In this document: positions 34,469-41,297 of the stretch, piece by piece
Layout of the letters: the number at the start of each line of letters is the position of its first letter
Numbering within the stretch: position 1 is the first letter of the stretch
Source: JACNIZ01 sp964344765
GTDB taxonomy: Bacteria > Planctomycetota > UBA1135
Assembly (NCBI GenBank): GCA_964344765.1
Contig: CAYFOM010000040.1
Span: 1-41,297, forward strand
Reading direction: 5' to 3'
Length of the DNA stretch: 41,297 bases
Position numbers and translations under genes: made by a program
The notes under the pieces: model-generated
What the model saw: only the letters and a program-made list of their open reading frames with translations
What the model was told of the DNA's origin: nothing
The model's database searches: none

Positions 34469-36472
34469 TTAGTAAGTCAACACTGCAGCAAAGCCCTGCG
34501 GACCCACCGGAACGTCGGTGCCTTTGACCTGGAAGGTCCAGCGACCCGACTGCGGAGCGTAAAGGATGATCTGCTCGAGAGTGTTCTTCTCGTCGGCGGT
34601 ACCGGTGTTCGGCTTAGCTTGACCACCGTTGGTGTTGTCGTGCTTGTTGCCGTTGTAGACGGTGCCGTCCGGAGCGATGGCGATCAAGTCAAGGTTGTTC
34701 ACAACCGGCTGGCTGGAGCCCGACGAGCCCGGCTCATCGGCGAAGGCCAAGGTCAGACGCAACTGAGTGACACCGTTAGGAATGTTGACCTTGCGCTGCA
34801 GGGTCTGGCCGTGCGAGATGCCGTTGGCGTGACGCAGGTCAACCATGCGCATGATGCGGCTGTCACCGGTGAAGAACACCGAGTTGTCCAACAGAATGCG
34901 GCCCCAACCTTCGGTCACACTGGGGTAGTTGGTCACACCAGTCATGTCCACACCGGAGTTCGCCAACATGGCGCGCAACAGCGAACCGGACGGAACCAGC
35001 GCGTGGTTGGCGTTGGCCGAACCGCTCGGGTAGTAGCCATCTTCGAAGTACTGCTTGACCAGCGCAGCGCCACCAGCAACAACCGGCGAAGCCATCGAAG
35101 TACCGCACATCGTGGTGGTTCCACAGTTGGCGGTGCTTGCCGAACGAGTCGAGCAACCAGGTGCATAAACCTCAGGCTTGCGACGACCGTCAGCCGTCGG
35201 GCCGCGACCACCGGAACCGTGGTTGTTCTGGTTGGACTTGCTGGTTGCACCTACTGCAACGCACGACTTGGCGTTCTCGGGGTTCTTCAGCGTGCTGCCG
35301 TTGGTGACGGCGAACATGACCACACCTTCTTCGTTATCGTGCGAGTAGGCATCGATGTCGCGGCACCAAGCGTTGTACGAGGTCGTACCGTCGTTGCCCC
35401 ACGAGTTGGTGTGAATGCGAGCGCCGTTGGTGTGCGCGCGGTTCAGGTAAGTCAGCAGCTGCGACGAACCTGGGAAGGAACCGTGGTGCACCAAGAATGC
35501 ATCCGGAGCCATGCCCTTGTAAGTACCGTTACCACCATTCGGGCGGTCATCACCAGCGGCAGAACCGGCAGTGTGGGTACCGTGCGAATCAGTGCCGAAA
35601 CCGCCTTGCCAGAACTTAATCTTGCGGTGGTTCGGGCCGACCGGGTCGCCGTCAGGGTCATCGAAGTAGCACGAAGCTTCGTCGATGCGGCCATCAATGT
35701 GACCGATGTAAACGTTGGCACCGGACAAGCCCAGGTCCCAAAGCTTGGTGTTGTTGCTGATGTTGGTCTGAATGACCCACTTCGACTTCTCGTTACGGTA
35801 GTTGGCTTCAGCACCGCGCTCAATCCACTTCACTTCGTGGATGCGCGCCAGCGAGGTCAGCAAGCTGGGGTCGGCCATCAAGGTGACGCGCTGATAGCGA
35901 CCGGAATTCGAGAACTCGGTGATCTCGACGTCGAGCTCGGTCAGCTTTTCTTCGGCGACGATCGGGTCGGCGTCGGCCCAGAATTCAATCATCAGCTTCA
36001 GGCGGCCCATCGAATCAGGTCCGGCGACATTGCCGAGGCTGATTTCCGGATCAAGCTTGAAGCCCGGGTGCACCGGGAGGACATCGGAAATGAAGGGATA
36101 GGCTTCCAGCGAAGCGGCAACACCAGCCGGCAGCTTGGCCTCGAAGGTGTTGTGCGGCACGTAGTCGAAGATGTGGCCGCCCATCGAGCGGACCTGGTCC
36201 TTCAACTCCTGCATCTGATCGGGATTGCCCTGTACGTAGTAGTAGCCGGCTTCGGCGGCTTCATCCGCGCTGAACCGGTGGGCACCTGGCAGCTTGGGGT
36301 CACCAAAAGAGGTGTCCCAATCATGAGATTTCAACAGGATCCGCGTCGGTTCCAGGCGACGCGTGGTCTCGGACGGAGACAGCAACGCCGGCTGGCCCTG
36401 CTGAGCCGTTGACAGCAAAAGAATGGCGAGGGAACTGAGCATGCCACTACTGTGCCCCAAATATGTATCCAT
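34469..36472 (-). CDS. secreted subtilisin-like serine protease (S8 family)
   Basis: The protein has 667 residues from the ATG at 36472, chosen because the signal peptide (GMLSSLAILLLSTAQQ) then lies near the N terminus. ATG 36442 is possible, and the frame is open to 36586. A prodomain-like region covers about 30-230. The catalytic triad is visible: D260 in GHIDGRIDE, H297 in DSHGTHTAGSAAGD and S459 in CGTSMASPVVAGGAALVK, with an oxyanion-type Asn in HTNSWGNDG. After the protease domain comes a beta-sandwich P-like domain (about 540-667, with LTLAFADEPGSSGSSQPVVN and NNLDLIAIAPDGT). It degrades proteins outside the cell. It is divergent from the matrixin gene pair. Confidence 0.92.
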   Translation of the reverse strand: MDTYLGHSSGMLSSLAILLLSTAQQGQPALLSPSETTRRLEPTRILLKSHDWDTSFGDPKLPGAHRFSADEAAEAGYYYVQGNPDQMQELKDQVRSMGGHIFDYVPHNTFEAKLPAGVAASLEAYPFISDVLPVHPGFKLDPEISLGNVAGPDSMGRLKLMIEFWADADPIVAEEKLTELDVEITEFSNSGRYQRVTLMADPSLLTSLARIHEVKWIERGAEANYRNEKSKWVIQTNISNNTKLWDLGLSGANVYIGHIDGRIDEASCYFDDPDGDPVGPNHRKIKFWQGGFGTDSHGTHTAGSAAGDDRPNGGNGTYKGMAPDAFLVHHGSFPGSSQLLTYLNRAHTNGARIHTNSWGNDGTTSYNAWCRDIDAYSHDNEEGVVMFAVTNGSTLKNPENAKSCVAVGATSKSNQNNHGSGGRGPTADGRRKPEVYAPGCSTRSASTANCGTTTMCGTSMASPVVAGGAALVKQYFEDGYYPSGSANANHALVPSGSLLRAMLANSGVDMTGVTNYPSVTEGWGRILLDNSVFFTGDSRIMRMVDLRHANGISHGQTLQRKVNIPNGVTQLRLTLAFADEPGSSGSSQPVVNNLDLIAIAPDGTVYNGNKHDNTNGGQAKPNTGTADEKNTLEQIILYAPQSGRWTFQVKGTDVPVGPQGFAAVLTY

Positions 36473-36547
36473 AGTGTGACTAGCCTTCGGGAAATTATTT
36501 AGCTTCGGCGGAAAAGAGCGGAACTCAAGTGCTTTTTGCGGGGTCGC

Positions 36548-36672
36548 ATGCATGTTGCACCCTTTTTCCAGGGTGCCGCCCCCCATGCATTGGGTTTCCG
36601 GGGTATAAATGCCGTAGGCGCATTCCTACTTACCCCCCGGAATTCCTGGGTATGGGCGGACAGATACTGTCC
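36548..36672. promoter_or_regulatory. cluster of dyads between divergent secreted-protease genes
   Basis: The 292-bp gap 36473-36764 holds three separate dyads. The first is nested: ATGCATG (36548-36554) with CATGCAT (36584-36590), enclosing GCACCCT (36557-36563) / AGGGTGC (36570-36576). The second is CCGGGGTA (36598-36605) with TACCCCCCGG (36631-36640), enclosing GTAGG (36614-36618) / CCTAC (36625-36629). The third is the compact operator-like palindrome GGACAGATACTGTCC (36658-36672). I cannot assign the -35/-10 boxes. Confidence 0.45.
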
Positions 36673-36764
36673 ACACATCTCTCTGGACTTGTATCACGAA
36701 AGCGTCCCCCTAGTGGTCTCCCCACAGGGTCACCTCATCCCCACGTTCCTCAACTCGACAAACC

Positions 36765-37310
36765 ATGAAGCTCTCACGCCTTTTGGTCTCCTTCGCAGCC
36801 GTCATCGCCCTGGTGGGTACGACGATGGCCTGCATCGAGGCCCTCGACCTGAACAAGATGGTCAGCAAGACGGACGCCTGCGTCCGCGGCACCGTCACTA
36901 ACGTCCGCACCGGTTTCTCTGTAGTCAACGACACCACTGAGCCGCGCATCTTCACCTTCGTAACCATCGAAGGCGAAAACCTTTACACCGGCAAGCCCGA
37001 GACCATGGAAATGGCTTTCATGGGCGGCACGCACCAAGGTGTCACGCAAACCTTCACCACGATGCCGGCCGCTGCCGACTATCGCTTGGGCAACAAGGTT
37101 GTCGCGTTTAGCTCCAAGGTCGAAGGTTGGGGTACCGTCGATCGCTGCTTGTACGCCGGATACGGCGGCATCTATCGCGAAATCGCAACTCCTAAGGGCG
37201 ACGTCGTCCTGGGTCGTGGCGCCGACTTTGCGATCGAGCAAAACATCAAAGTTTCCGACCTGAAGGTCAACATCTCCAAGGCCCTCGAAGCCAAGATGGC
37301 ACAGAAGTAA
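36765..37310 (+). CDS. small secreted protein coupled to a matrixin gene
   Basis: The protein has 181 residues with a signal peptide (MKLSRLLVSFAAVIALVG). The mature part is beta-rich: ALDLNKMVSKTDACVRGTV, then TFVTIEGENLYTGKPETMEM, a GG-containing segment MAFMGGTHQGVTQTF and RLGNKVVAFSSKVEGWG. I recall similar small secreted proteins beside matrixin-type metalloproteases in other bacteria, but I cannot name a function. A chaperone, inhibitor or propeptide-like partner of the protease is a guess. Its TAA stop overlaps the ATG of the matrixin by one base (TAATG), so the two are translationally coupled. Confidence 0.8.
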   Translation: MKLSRLLVSFAAVIALVGTTMACIEALDLNKMVSKTDACVRGTVTNVRTGFSVVNDTTEPRIFTFVTIEGENLYTGKPETMEMAFMGGTHQGVTQTFTTMPAAADYRLGNKVVAFSSKVEGWGTVDRCLYAGYGGIYREIATPKGDVVLGRGADFAIEQNIKVSDLKVNISKALEAKMAQK

Positions 37311-38614
37311 TGAAGAATCTCCTCAAATTGGGCTTCGGTTCTGCTGCTCTGATCGCGGCTTCCGGCCTCACCGTCACGGAAAGTGCGGAAAGTTACACCA
37401 CGTTGGGCCACAAGCTTGGCACCGGTCAGCGTGACATCCGCGTCCATAACAACTTCGACGACAACGCGTCGAACAACAACACCCAAGAGCATTCCAACTG
37501 GCCTGGTTACACCGGCGCCGACTTGGCAATGTGGAAGGCTGCTGCTGAGTGGGGCTCCGACTCCTTCGGCGACGGCTCCGGCGACGGCACCCAAGGCAAC
37601 GTGGGTAACGGCGGCGCGAACTTCAACGCAGTTTGGAACGGTAATGCTTCCGGTTTCACCACCGGCGAGAACATCGTTCACGCTCCGAACATCTCCGGTG
37701 GCGGTGCCATCGCTTGGATGTTTGGTGGTTCCAGCGGCTGGTCGATCGAGTTCATCGATAACGACTTCACCTTCGCCGATGGTCCCGACGGCATTAACGG
37801 CAACCAGATGGACATCCAAGGTGTCGGCTGCCACGAGTATGGCCACTCGCTCGGTTTGGGTCACTCCAACACCGGTCAGGCCACGATGTACTACGCCACC
37901 AGCAATGGTGTAACCGGTACTCGCTCGATCCACAGTGACGACGAAGCTGGCGTTCAGGCCATCTACGGTGTCCAGGATGCCGGCATGCCTTACATCGACA
38001 ACATCACCGGTTCGCTGGTGGGTGGCGGTACCGCCGTTGTCGTTGGTGGTAACTTCACCCCGACCGCTTGCCGTCTGTGGTTCAACTCGGACGTGCTGGA
38101 TGCCGGTTCCGGTGGTGGCGCTGTCTACAAGCTGTCTAACCTGAGCTCCACCGGTGGTGGTACTCAAATCTCCTTCACCGTGCCGAGCTCCGGCATCGAA
38201 AGCGGTGGCGTCCACGTCAAGATTGACGGTGGCGGCGAGTCCTTGGGCGAAGGTCACCCGTTTGATTACGGCGGAGGTTCCGGCGGTGGTTCGAACACCA
38301 TCATCCTGAACGGCCCGACTTCCTGGAACGCAGGTACCACGGTTACTTACAGCTTCGCTGACGCTCGCCCGAGTGTTTACTACGAGCTGAACTACAGCCT
38401 GTCCAACGCTGGTCACAGCATCGGTGGGCACAACTTCGACCTGGGTCTGCCGCAGGTGACTGTGAAGTCCGGTACTACTTCTGCTACCGGTACTGCAGTG
38501 ATCTCGAAGAAGATTCCGAACGGCGCAGCTGGCCTGACCGTTTACATCGAAGCTCTGACTCTGGATGCTGGCGTCTACGAAGACTCCAACATGATTCAGC
38601 TGAACATCCTGTAA
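37310..38614 (+). CDS. secreted matrixin-type zinc metalloprotease
   Basis: The protein has 434 residues with an N-terminal export signal (LLKLGFGSAALIAASGLTV). The zinc site is H175-E-Y-G-H179-x5-H185 (HEYGHSLGLGH), with the Met-turn M193 in QATMYYATS, as in metzincins. An N-terminal catalytic-domain half contains AMWKAAAEWG and GGGAIAWMFG. An IPT/TIG-like beta domain follows (MPYIDNITGSLVGGGTAVVV). The C-terminal module runs from about residue 325 (IILNGPTSWNAGTTVTYSF) and ends AAGLTVYIEALTLDAGVYED. No cysteine-switch prodomain is obvious. It is the first of two tandem paralogues; the second is at 38789. Confidence 0.93.
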   Translation: MKNLLKLGFGSAALIAASGLTVTESAESYTTLGHKLGTGQRDIRVHNNFDDNASNNNTQEHSNWPGYTGADLAMWKAAAEWGSDSFGDGSGDGTQGNVGNGGANFNAVWNGNASGFTTGENIVHAPNISGGGAIAWMFGGSSGWSIEFIDNDFTFADGPDGINGNQMDIQGVGCHEYGHSLGLGHSNTGQATMYYATSNGVTGTRSIHSDDEAGVQAIYGVQDAGMPYIDNITGSLVGGGTAVVVGGNFTPTACRLWFNSDVLDAGSGGGAVYKLSNLSSTGGGTQISFTVPSSGIESGGVHVKIDGGGESLGEGHPFDYGGGSGGGSNTIILNGPTSWNAGTTVTYSFADARPSVYYELNYSLSNAGHSIGGHNFDLGLPQVTVKSGTTSATGTAVISKKIPNGAAGLTVYIEALTLDAGVYEDSNMIQLNIL

Positions 38615-38636
38615 GTTTCGATCTACGAAACTCTTA

Positions 38637-38666
38637 GGGGGTCACCTTCGGGTGGCTCCCTTTTTT
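38637..38666 (+). terminator. intrinsic terminator with TTCG tetraloop
   Basis: GGGGGTCACC pairs fully with GGTGGCTCCC (two G-T wobbles) around a TTCG loop, followed by six T residues (38661-38666). It lies 22 bp past the stop of the first matrixin, so the second matrixin needs its own promoter in the following 120 bp. Confidence 0.92.
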
Positions 38667-38788
38667 CGTGCCCAGGTGGCAATATTTTCATCAGTGAATG
38701 AGATTTGGAACCCAACGGCGCCTTTTCCCGTCTGAATGGGGTAGTCTTTTCCGAGGCAGCCTCAGCCTCGCACCTCCATCCAACCGGA

Positions 38789-40093
38789 ATGAGGAACTTC
38801 GCAAAGTTCTCGGCAGGGTCCGCCCTGTTGCTAGTCGCCACCACCATGACCCTGGGGGTGGACGGTTTGGCGTACAAAACGATGGGCCATTCGTTGCCGC
38901 TAAGCCAGCGCGACGCAAGACTTTACGACGACTTCAACGACCAGGTCTCGAATAACAACGTCACCGCCGACCCGAACTGGCCCGGCTACACCGGCGCCGA
39001 GCTGGCGTTTTGGAAAGGAGTGGCCGAATGGGGTAGTTCGGCAATGGGCGACGGCAGCGGCGATCCGACTCAGCAGCGCATCGGCGACGGCGGCGCCAAC
39101 TTCAACCCGGTTTGGAACGGCAATGCGTCCGGTCCGAGTTCCAACTGGCGAAAGAACATTGCCAATGCCCCGGACGTCAGCGGTGGCGGCGCGATTGCTT
39201 GGGCGTACGTCGGCAATAATGGTTGGAAGATCGAGTTCGCCGACAACGACTTTGAGTTTGAGGATGGGCCGGACCACATCTATTCGCTGAATATGGATAT
39301 TCAGGGCGTGACGGCGCACGAATACGGCCATGCGCTTGGTTTGGATCACTCGTCCAGCCCGGCGGCGACGATGTACTACGCCATCCACCGCGGTTCGATC
39401 ACCGAACGCAATCTGCACACCGACGACATCAACGGTATTCAGTCGATTTACGGGGTCAAAGACGCGGCGATGCCCTACATCGACGCCATCCTCGGCTCGA
39501 CCGCGCCCGGCGCAACCGCCATTGCCGTCGGTGGCAATTTTGATCCGGCCGACACTCGCATTTGGTTCAATTCCGATCTGCTCGACGCCGACGACCCCGG
39601 CGGAGAACCGTTCAAGCTGTCCGGCCTGACCGCATCCGGCAACGGCACTCAGGTGTCGTTCACCGTGCCGACCAGCGGCATTGAAAGCGGTGCAATTCAC
39701 GCCAAGGTCACCGGCGGCAAACACACGTTGGGTGAAGCGCATCCGTTTGATTACGGCGGTTTGGCCGCAACCGATACTTTGTTGCTGGAAGGTCCAAGCA
39801 CCGGCATCGCCGGCCAAAACGTGTCCTGCCGCGTGTCGAACGCGCGCCCGTTCGTCTATTACGAAATCCAATACAGCCGCGGCACCGGCGGCCACATGAT
39901 CGGCGGTCATCAATTTGATCTGGGACTGCCCTATTGGACCGGACCGACCGGTACCACTGATGCCGCCGGTCAGGGCATTCGTACCCGCCGCCTTCCGTTG
40001 GCGTCGGCGGGTAAGACTTTTTACTTCGAAGCCATCACCTACGATCAAGGTGTTTACGAGGATTCGAACGTGGTCAAGATGGACGTTTTGTAG
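38789..40093 (+). CDS. secreted matrixin-type zinc metalloprotease, second copy
   Basis: The protein has 434 residues from the ATG at 38789, chosen because the signal peptide (MRNFAKFSAGSALLLVATTM) then starts the protein. The frame is open further upstream to 38705. It aligns with its neighbour from end to end: ELAFWKGVAEWGSSAMGDGS, GGANFNPVWNGNASG, zinc site HEYGHALGLDH (H177, H181, H187), Met-turn ATMYYAIH, an IPT/TIG-like domain and a C-terminal module ending SAGKTFYFEAITYDQGVYED. It is the same length as the first copy, so a gene duplication is clear. A terminator separates the two, which allows separate regulation. Confidence 0.92.
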   Translation: MRNFAKFSAGSALLLVATTMTLGVDGLAYKTMGHSLPLSQRDARLYDDFNDQVSNNNVTADPNWPGYTGAELAFWKGVAEWGSSAMGDGSGDPTQQRIGDGGANFNPVWNGNASGPSSNWRKNIANAPDVSGGGAIAWAYVGNNGWKIEFADNDFEFEDGPDHIYSLNMDIQGVTAHEYGHALGLDHSSSPAATMYYAIHRGSITERNLHTDDINGIQSIYGVKDAAMPYIDAILGSTAPGATAIAVGGNFDPADTRIWFNSDLLDADDPGGEPFKLSGLTASGNGTQVSFTVPTSGIESGAIHAKVTGGKHTLGEAHPFDYGGLAATDTLLLEGPSTGIAGQNVSCRVSNARPFVYYEIQYSRGTGGHMIGGHQFDLGLPYWTGPTGTTDAAGQGIRTRRLPLASAGKTFYFEAITYDQGVYEDSNVVKMDVL

Positions 40094-40095
40094 CA

Positions 40096-40130
40096 AATCC
40101 GTCGTGGCGGCCGGTGGCCCCCGGCGGATT
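40096..40130. terminator. weak hairpin between convergent genes
   Basis: AATCCGTCG (40096-40104) pairs with CGGCGGATT (40122-40130) around a GC-rich interior, directly after the second matrixin stop and touching the stop of the convergent gene. There is no T tract, so an intrinsic terminator is uncertain. Confidence 0.35.
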
Positions 40131-41193
40131 AGACGTAGATCAGGATTTTGTTGCTAGTCTCGCAGGTAGTGAGGTCGATGGCCTGAAGCCAGATTAAACC
40201 CGCTGCGGCTGCGGGGACTCGCTTTGGGCCGGGTCCAACAGTGGCTTCACCATTGGCGTTGGCGGTAACGATGGCTAGCTTTTGCATGTTGGTGCCCAAG
40301 TCCATCATCGTGCCGGCGCAAGGAAAGCCTGAAGGGATGGGTGTGGATCCGCCTTCTCCTTTGGCCCAAAGAACTGCCACTTGCCCATTTGGTGTGATGC
40401 CGGTCATTTTGGCTCCCATGTAGTGCCCGGAAGTACCGTCCAGCCACAAGGAGAACTTTTGATTGGGGCCGTCAATAAATACCATCTCGGTCCAAAAGCC
40501 GAAGATGTCCACCCAATCAACTGCGTGGCGGATCCCGGAGTCCTTATCCATCATCCATAGGGCGTCGTCTACGTAATGGAACGCCCCCTTGTCATCGAAG
40601 CACATCGCCATCGCTGCCCCGATATAGCCAATGATGTTCTCATTGACATCGGTGGCTACACCAGTGGTGGTATCGATTCGAACAAGGCCATCTGAAGTTG
40701 TGTACCCATACAGATCGTCTTCATAGAAGTCCAAGGCAAGCAGATTCCTGGTCCCGGTGACACCGATAAAGGTCGACACACCCGTATTCAGGTCAAGCGT
40801 GTGAAGTTCATGGATCCCACCCGCCATTGGCCAAAGGGGATCGTGCGACAAATAAAGAGTGTCGTTTGGCCCGAATGCCATGGCTCCAATTTCTGAATAG
40901 CCCGAATCCAAAACATAGGTGCCTTGGCCAGTAGCAGGGTCAATCTCGTAAATCGAAAACCCTACCCAGTCATCTCCGTTACAGGAAAAAACCCTTCCTT
41001 GGCTATCAATGGCAAGGCAATTCCAATAGTAGGAGTGATGGCCCGTCCAGCCAATAAATGAGGTTGATCCGTCCTTGAGGTCGAGGGAGTGAAGGTCACC
41101 ACCGGTCCCCAGAATTAATGCTTCCTGAGAAATTCCCGGCAATGAGAGCAACAAGAAGGATGCAAGACCATGAATTGAACGAAAAATATTCAT
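40129..41193 (-). CDS. secreted propeller-like protein with the shared C-terminal module
   Basis: The protein has 354 residues from the ATG at 41193, which gives a signal peptide (MNIFRSIHGLASFLLLSLPG); the frame stays open to 41295. The body has repeated strands of beta-propeller type: LHSLDLKDGSTSFIGWTG, IYEIDPATGQGTYVLDSG, LHTLDLNTGVSTFIGVTG and LVRIDTTTGVATDVNEN. These resemble NHL/WD-like blades that read out values along a protein. No catalytic motif is seen. The last 90 residues form a beta module ending AAAAGLIWLQAIDLTTCETS, like the cupredoxin C terminus. It is probably extracellular; function unknown. Confidence 0.8.
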   Translation of the reverse strand: MNIFRSIHGLASFLLLSLPGISQEALILGTGGDLHSLDLKDGSTSFIGWTGHHSYYWNCLAIDSQGRVFSCNGDDWVGFSIYEIDPATGQGTYVLDSGYSEIGAMAFGPNDTLYLSHDPLWPMAGGIHELHTLDLNTGVSTFIGVTGTRNLLALDFYEDDLYGYTTSDGLVRIDTTTGVATDVNENIIGYIGAAMAMCFDDKGAFHYVDDALWMMDKDSGIRHAVDWVDIFGFWTEMVFIDGPNQKFSLWLDGTSGHYMGAKMTGITPNGQVAVLWAKGEGGSTPIPSGFPCAGTMMDLGTNMQKLAIVTANANGEATVGPGPKRVPAAAAGLIWLQAIDLTTCETSNKILIYV

Positions 41194-41297
41194 TGATGCA
41201 CTGTTCAGCTTATTCTCTCGACGAAATTTTCGCTTCGTTTTTCCAGCCTCGAACCGACATTTCAGAGGTGGTCCGAGAAAACGGAGCCAGTCCAAAG

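Noticed and set aside
34619..36412. A 597-codon open frame on the plus strand opposite the subtilisin-like gene
   Set aside because: It is antisense to a protease with a full catalytic triad; its translation is Val/Arg/Gly-rich with no domain, as expected for a GC-rich shadow frame.
37172..40096. Long minus-strand frames opposite both matrixin genes
   Set aside because: They are shadows of strongly motif-supported metalloproteases and show low-complexity Val/Thr/Gly composition.

Overview
The window comes from a Gram-negative bacterium, most likely a planctomycete-like lineage (inference, about 0.6). The reasons are: an ECF sigma factor fused through a membrane segment to a very long carboxypeptidase-regulatory-like tail; a Tat-exported Gfo/Idh/MocA oxidoreductase; a PQQ-type beta-propeller protein; a HEAT+vWA protein; FG-GAP proteins; many large secreted proteins; and few recognisable Shine-Dalgarno sequences. 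I see no tRNA, rRNA, CRISPR array, insertion sequence or phage gene. Most of the window is protein-coding on both strands with short gaps.

Layout. 1-3316: two tandem heparinase II/III-like polysaccharide lyases (-), the first running off the window edge. 3417-5187: tryptophanase (-), preceded by an intrinsic terminator and a 31-codon Trp-containing leader ORF, an attenuation-like arrangement. 5188-18627: a mixed block with a HEAT/vWA protein, PriA, a CobW-type GTPase, an FG-GAP protein, a 53-residue Asp/His/Cys-rich lipoprotein, RNase D, a CehA/McbA-type PHP metallohydrolase, a histidine kinase/response regulator pair, and a Fic protein whose promoter sits inside an operator-like inverted repeat. 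18721-24251: a coupled Gfo/Idh/MocA oxidoreductase and FGE-like lipoprotein (-), divergent from the membrane-tethered sigma factor (+).

24256-33504 is the standout: five tightly coupled genes on the minus strand. In transcription order they encode an inner-membrane ferredoxin/FAD/cytochrome b fusion, a 26-haem c-type cytochrome, an outer-membrane beta-barrel, a 16-haem outer-membrane lipoprotein cytochrome and a PQQ-type beta-propeller. Together they read as a complete route for electrons from cytoplasmic NAD(P)H or ferredoxin across both membranes, with 42 CXXCH sites. A secreted plastocyanin-like copper protein is divergent from it.

33678-41193: an extracellular-protein island with the cupredoxin, a subtilisin-like protease, a small secreted protein coupled to a matrixin metalloprotease, a second matrixin, and a secreted propeller-like protein. 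Several of these, and the FG-GAP protein at 10700, end in what looks like the same C-terminal beta-rich module, perhaps a sorting or surface-attachment domain.

All functions are read from motifs and family resemblance; no database search or structure prediction was possible.
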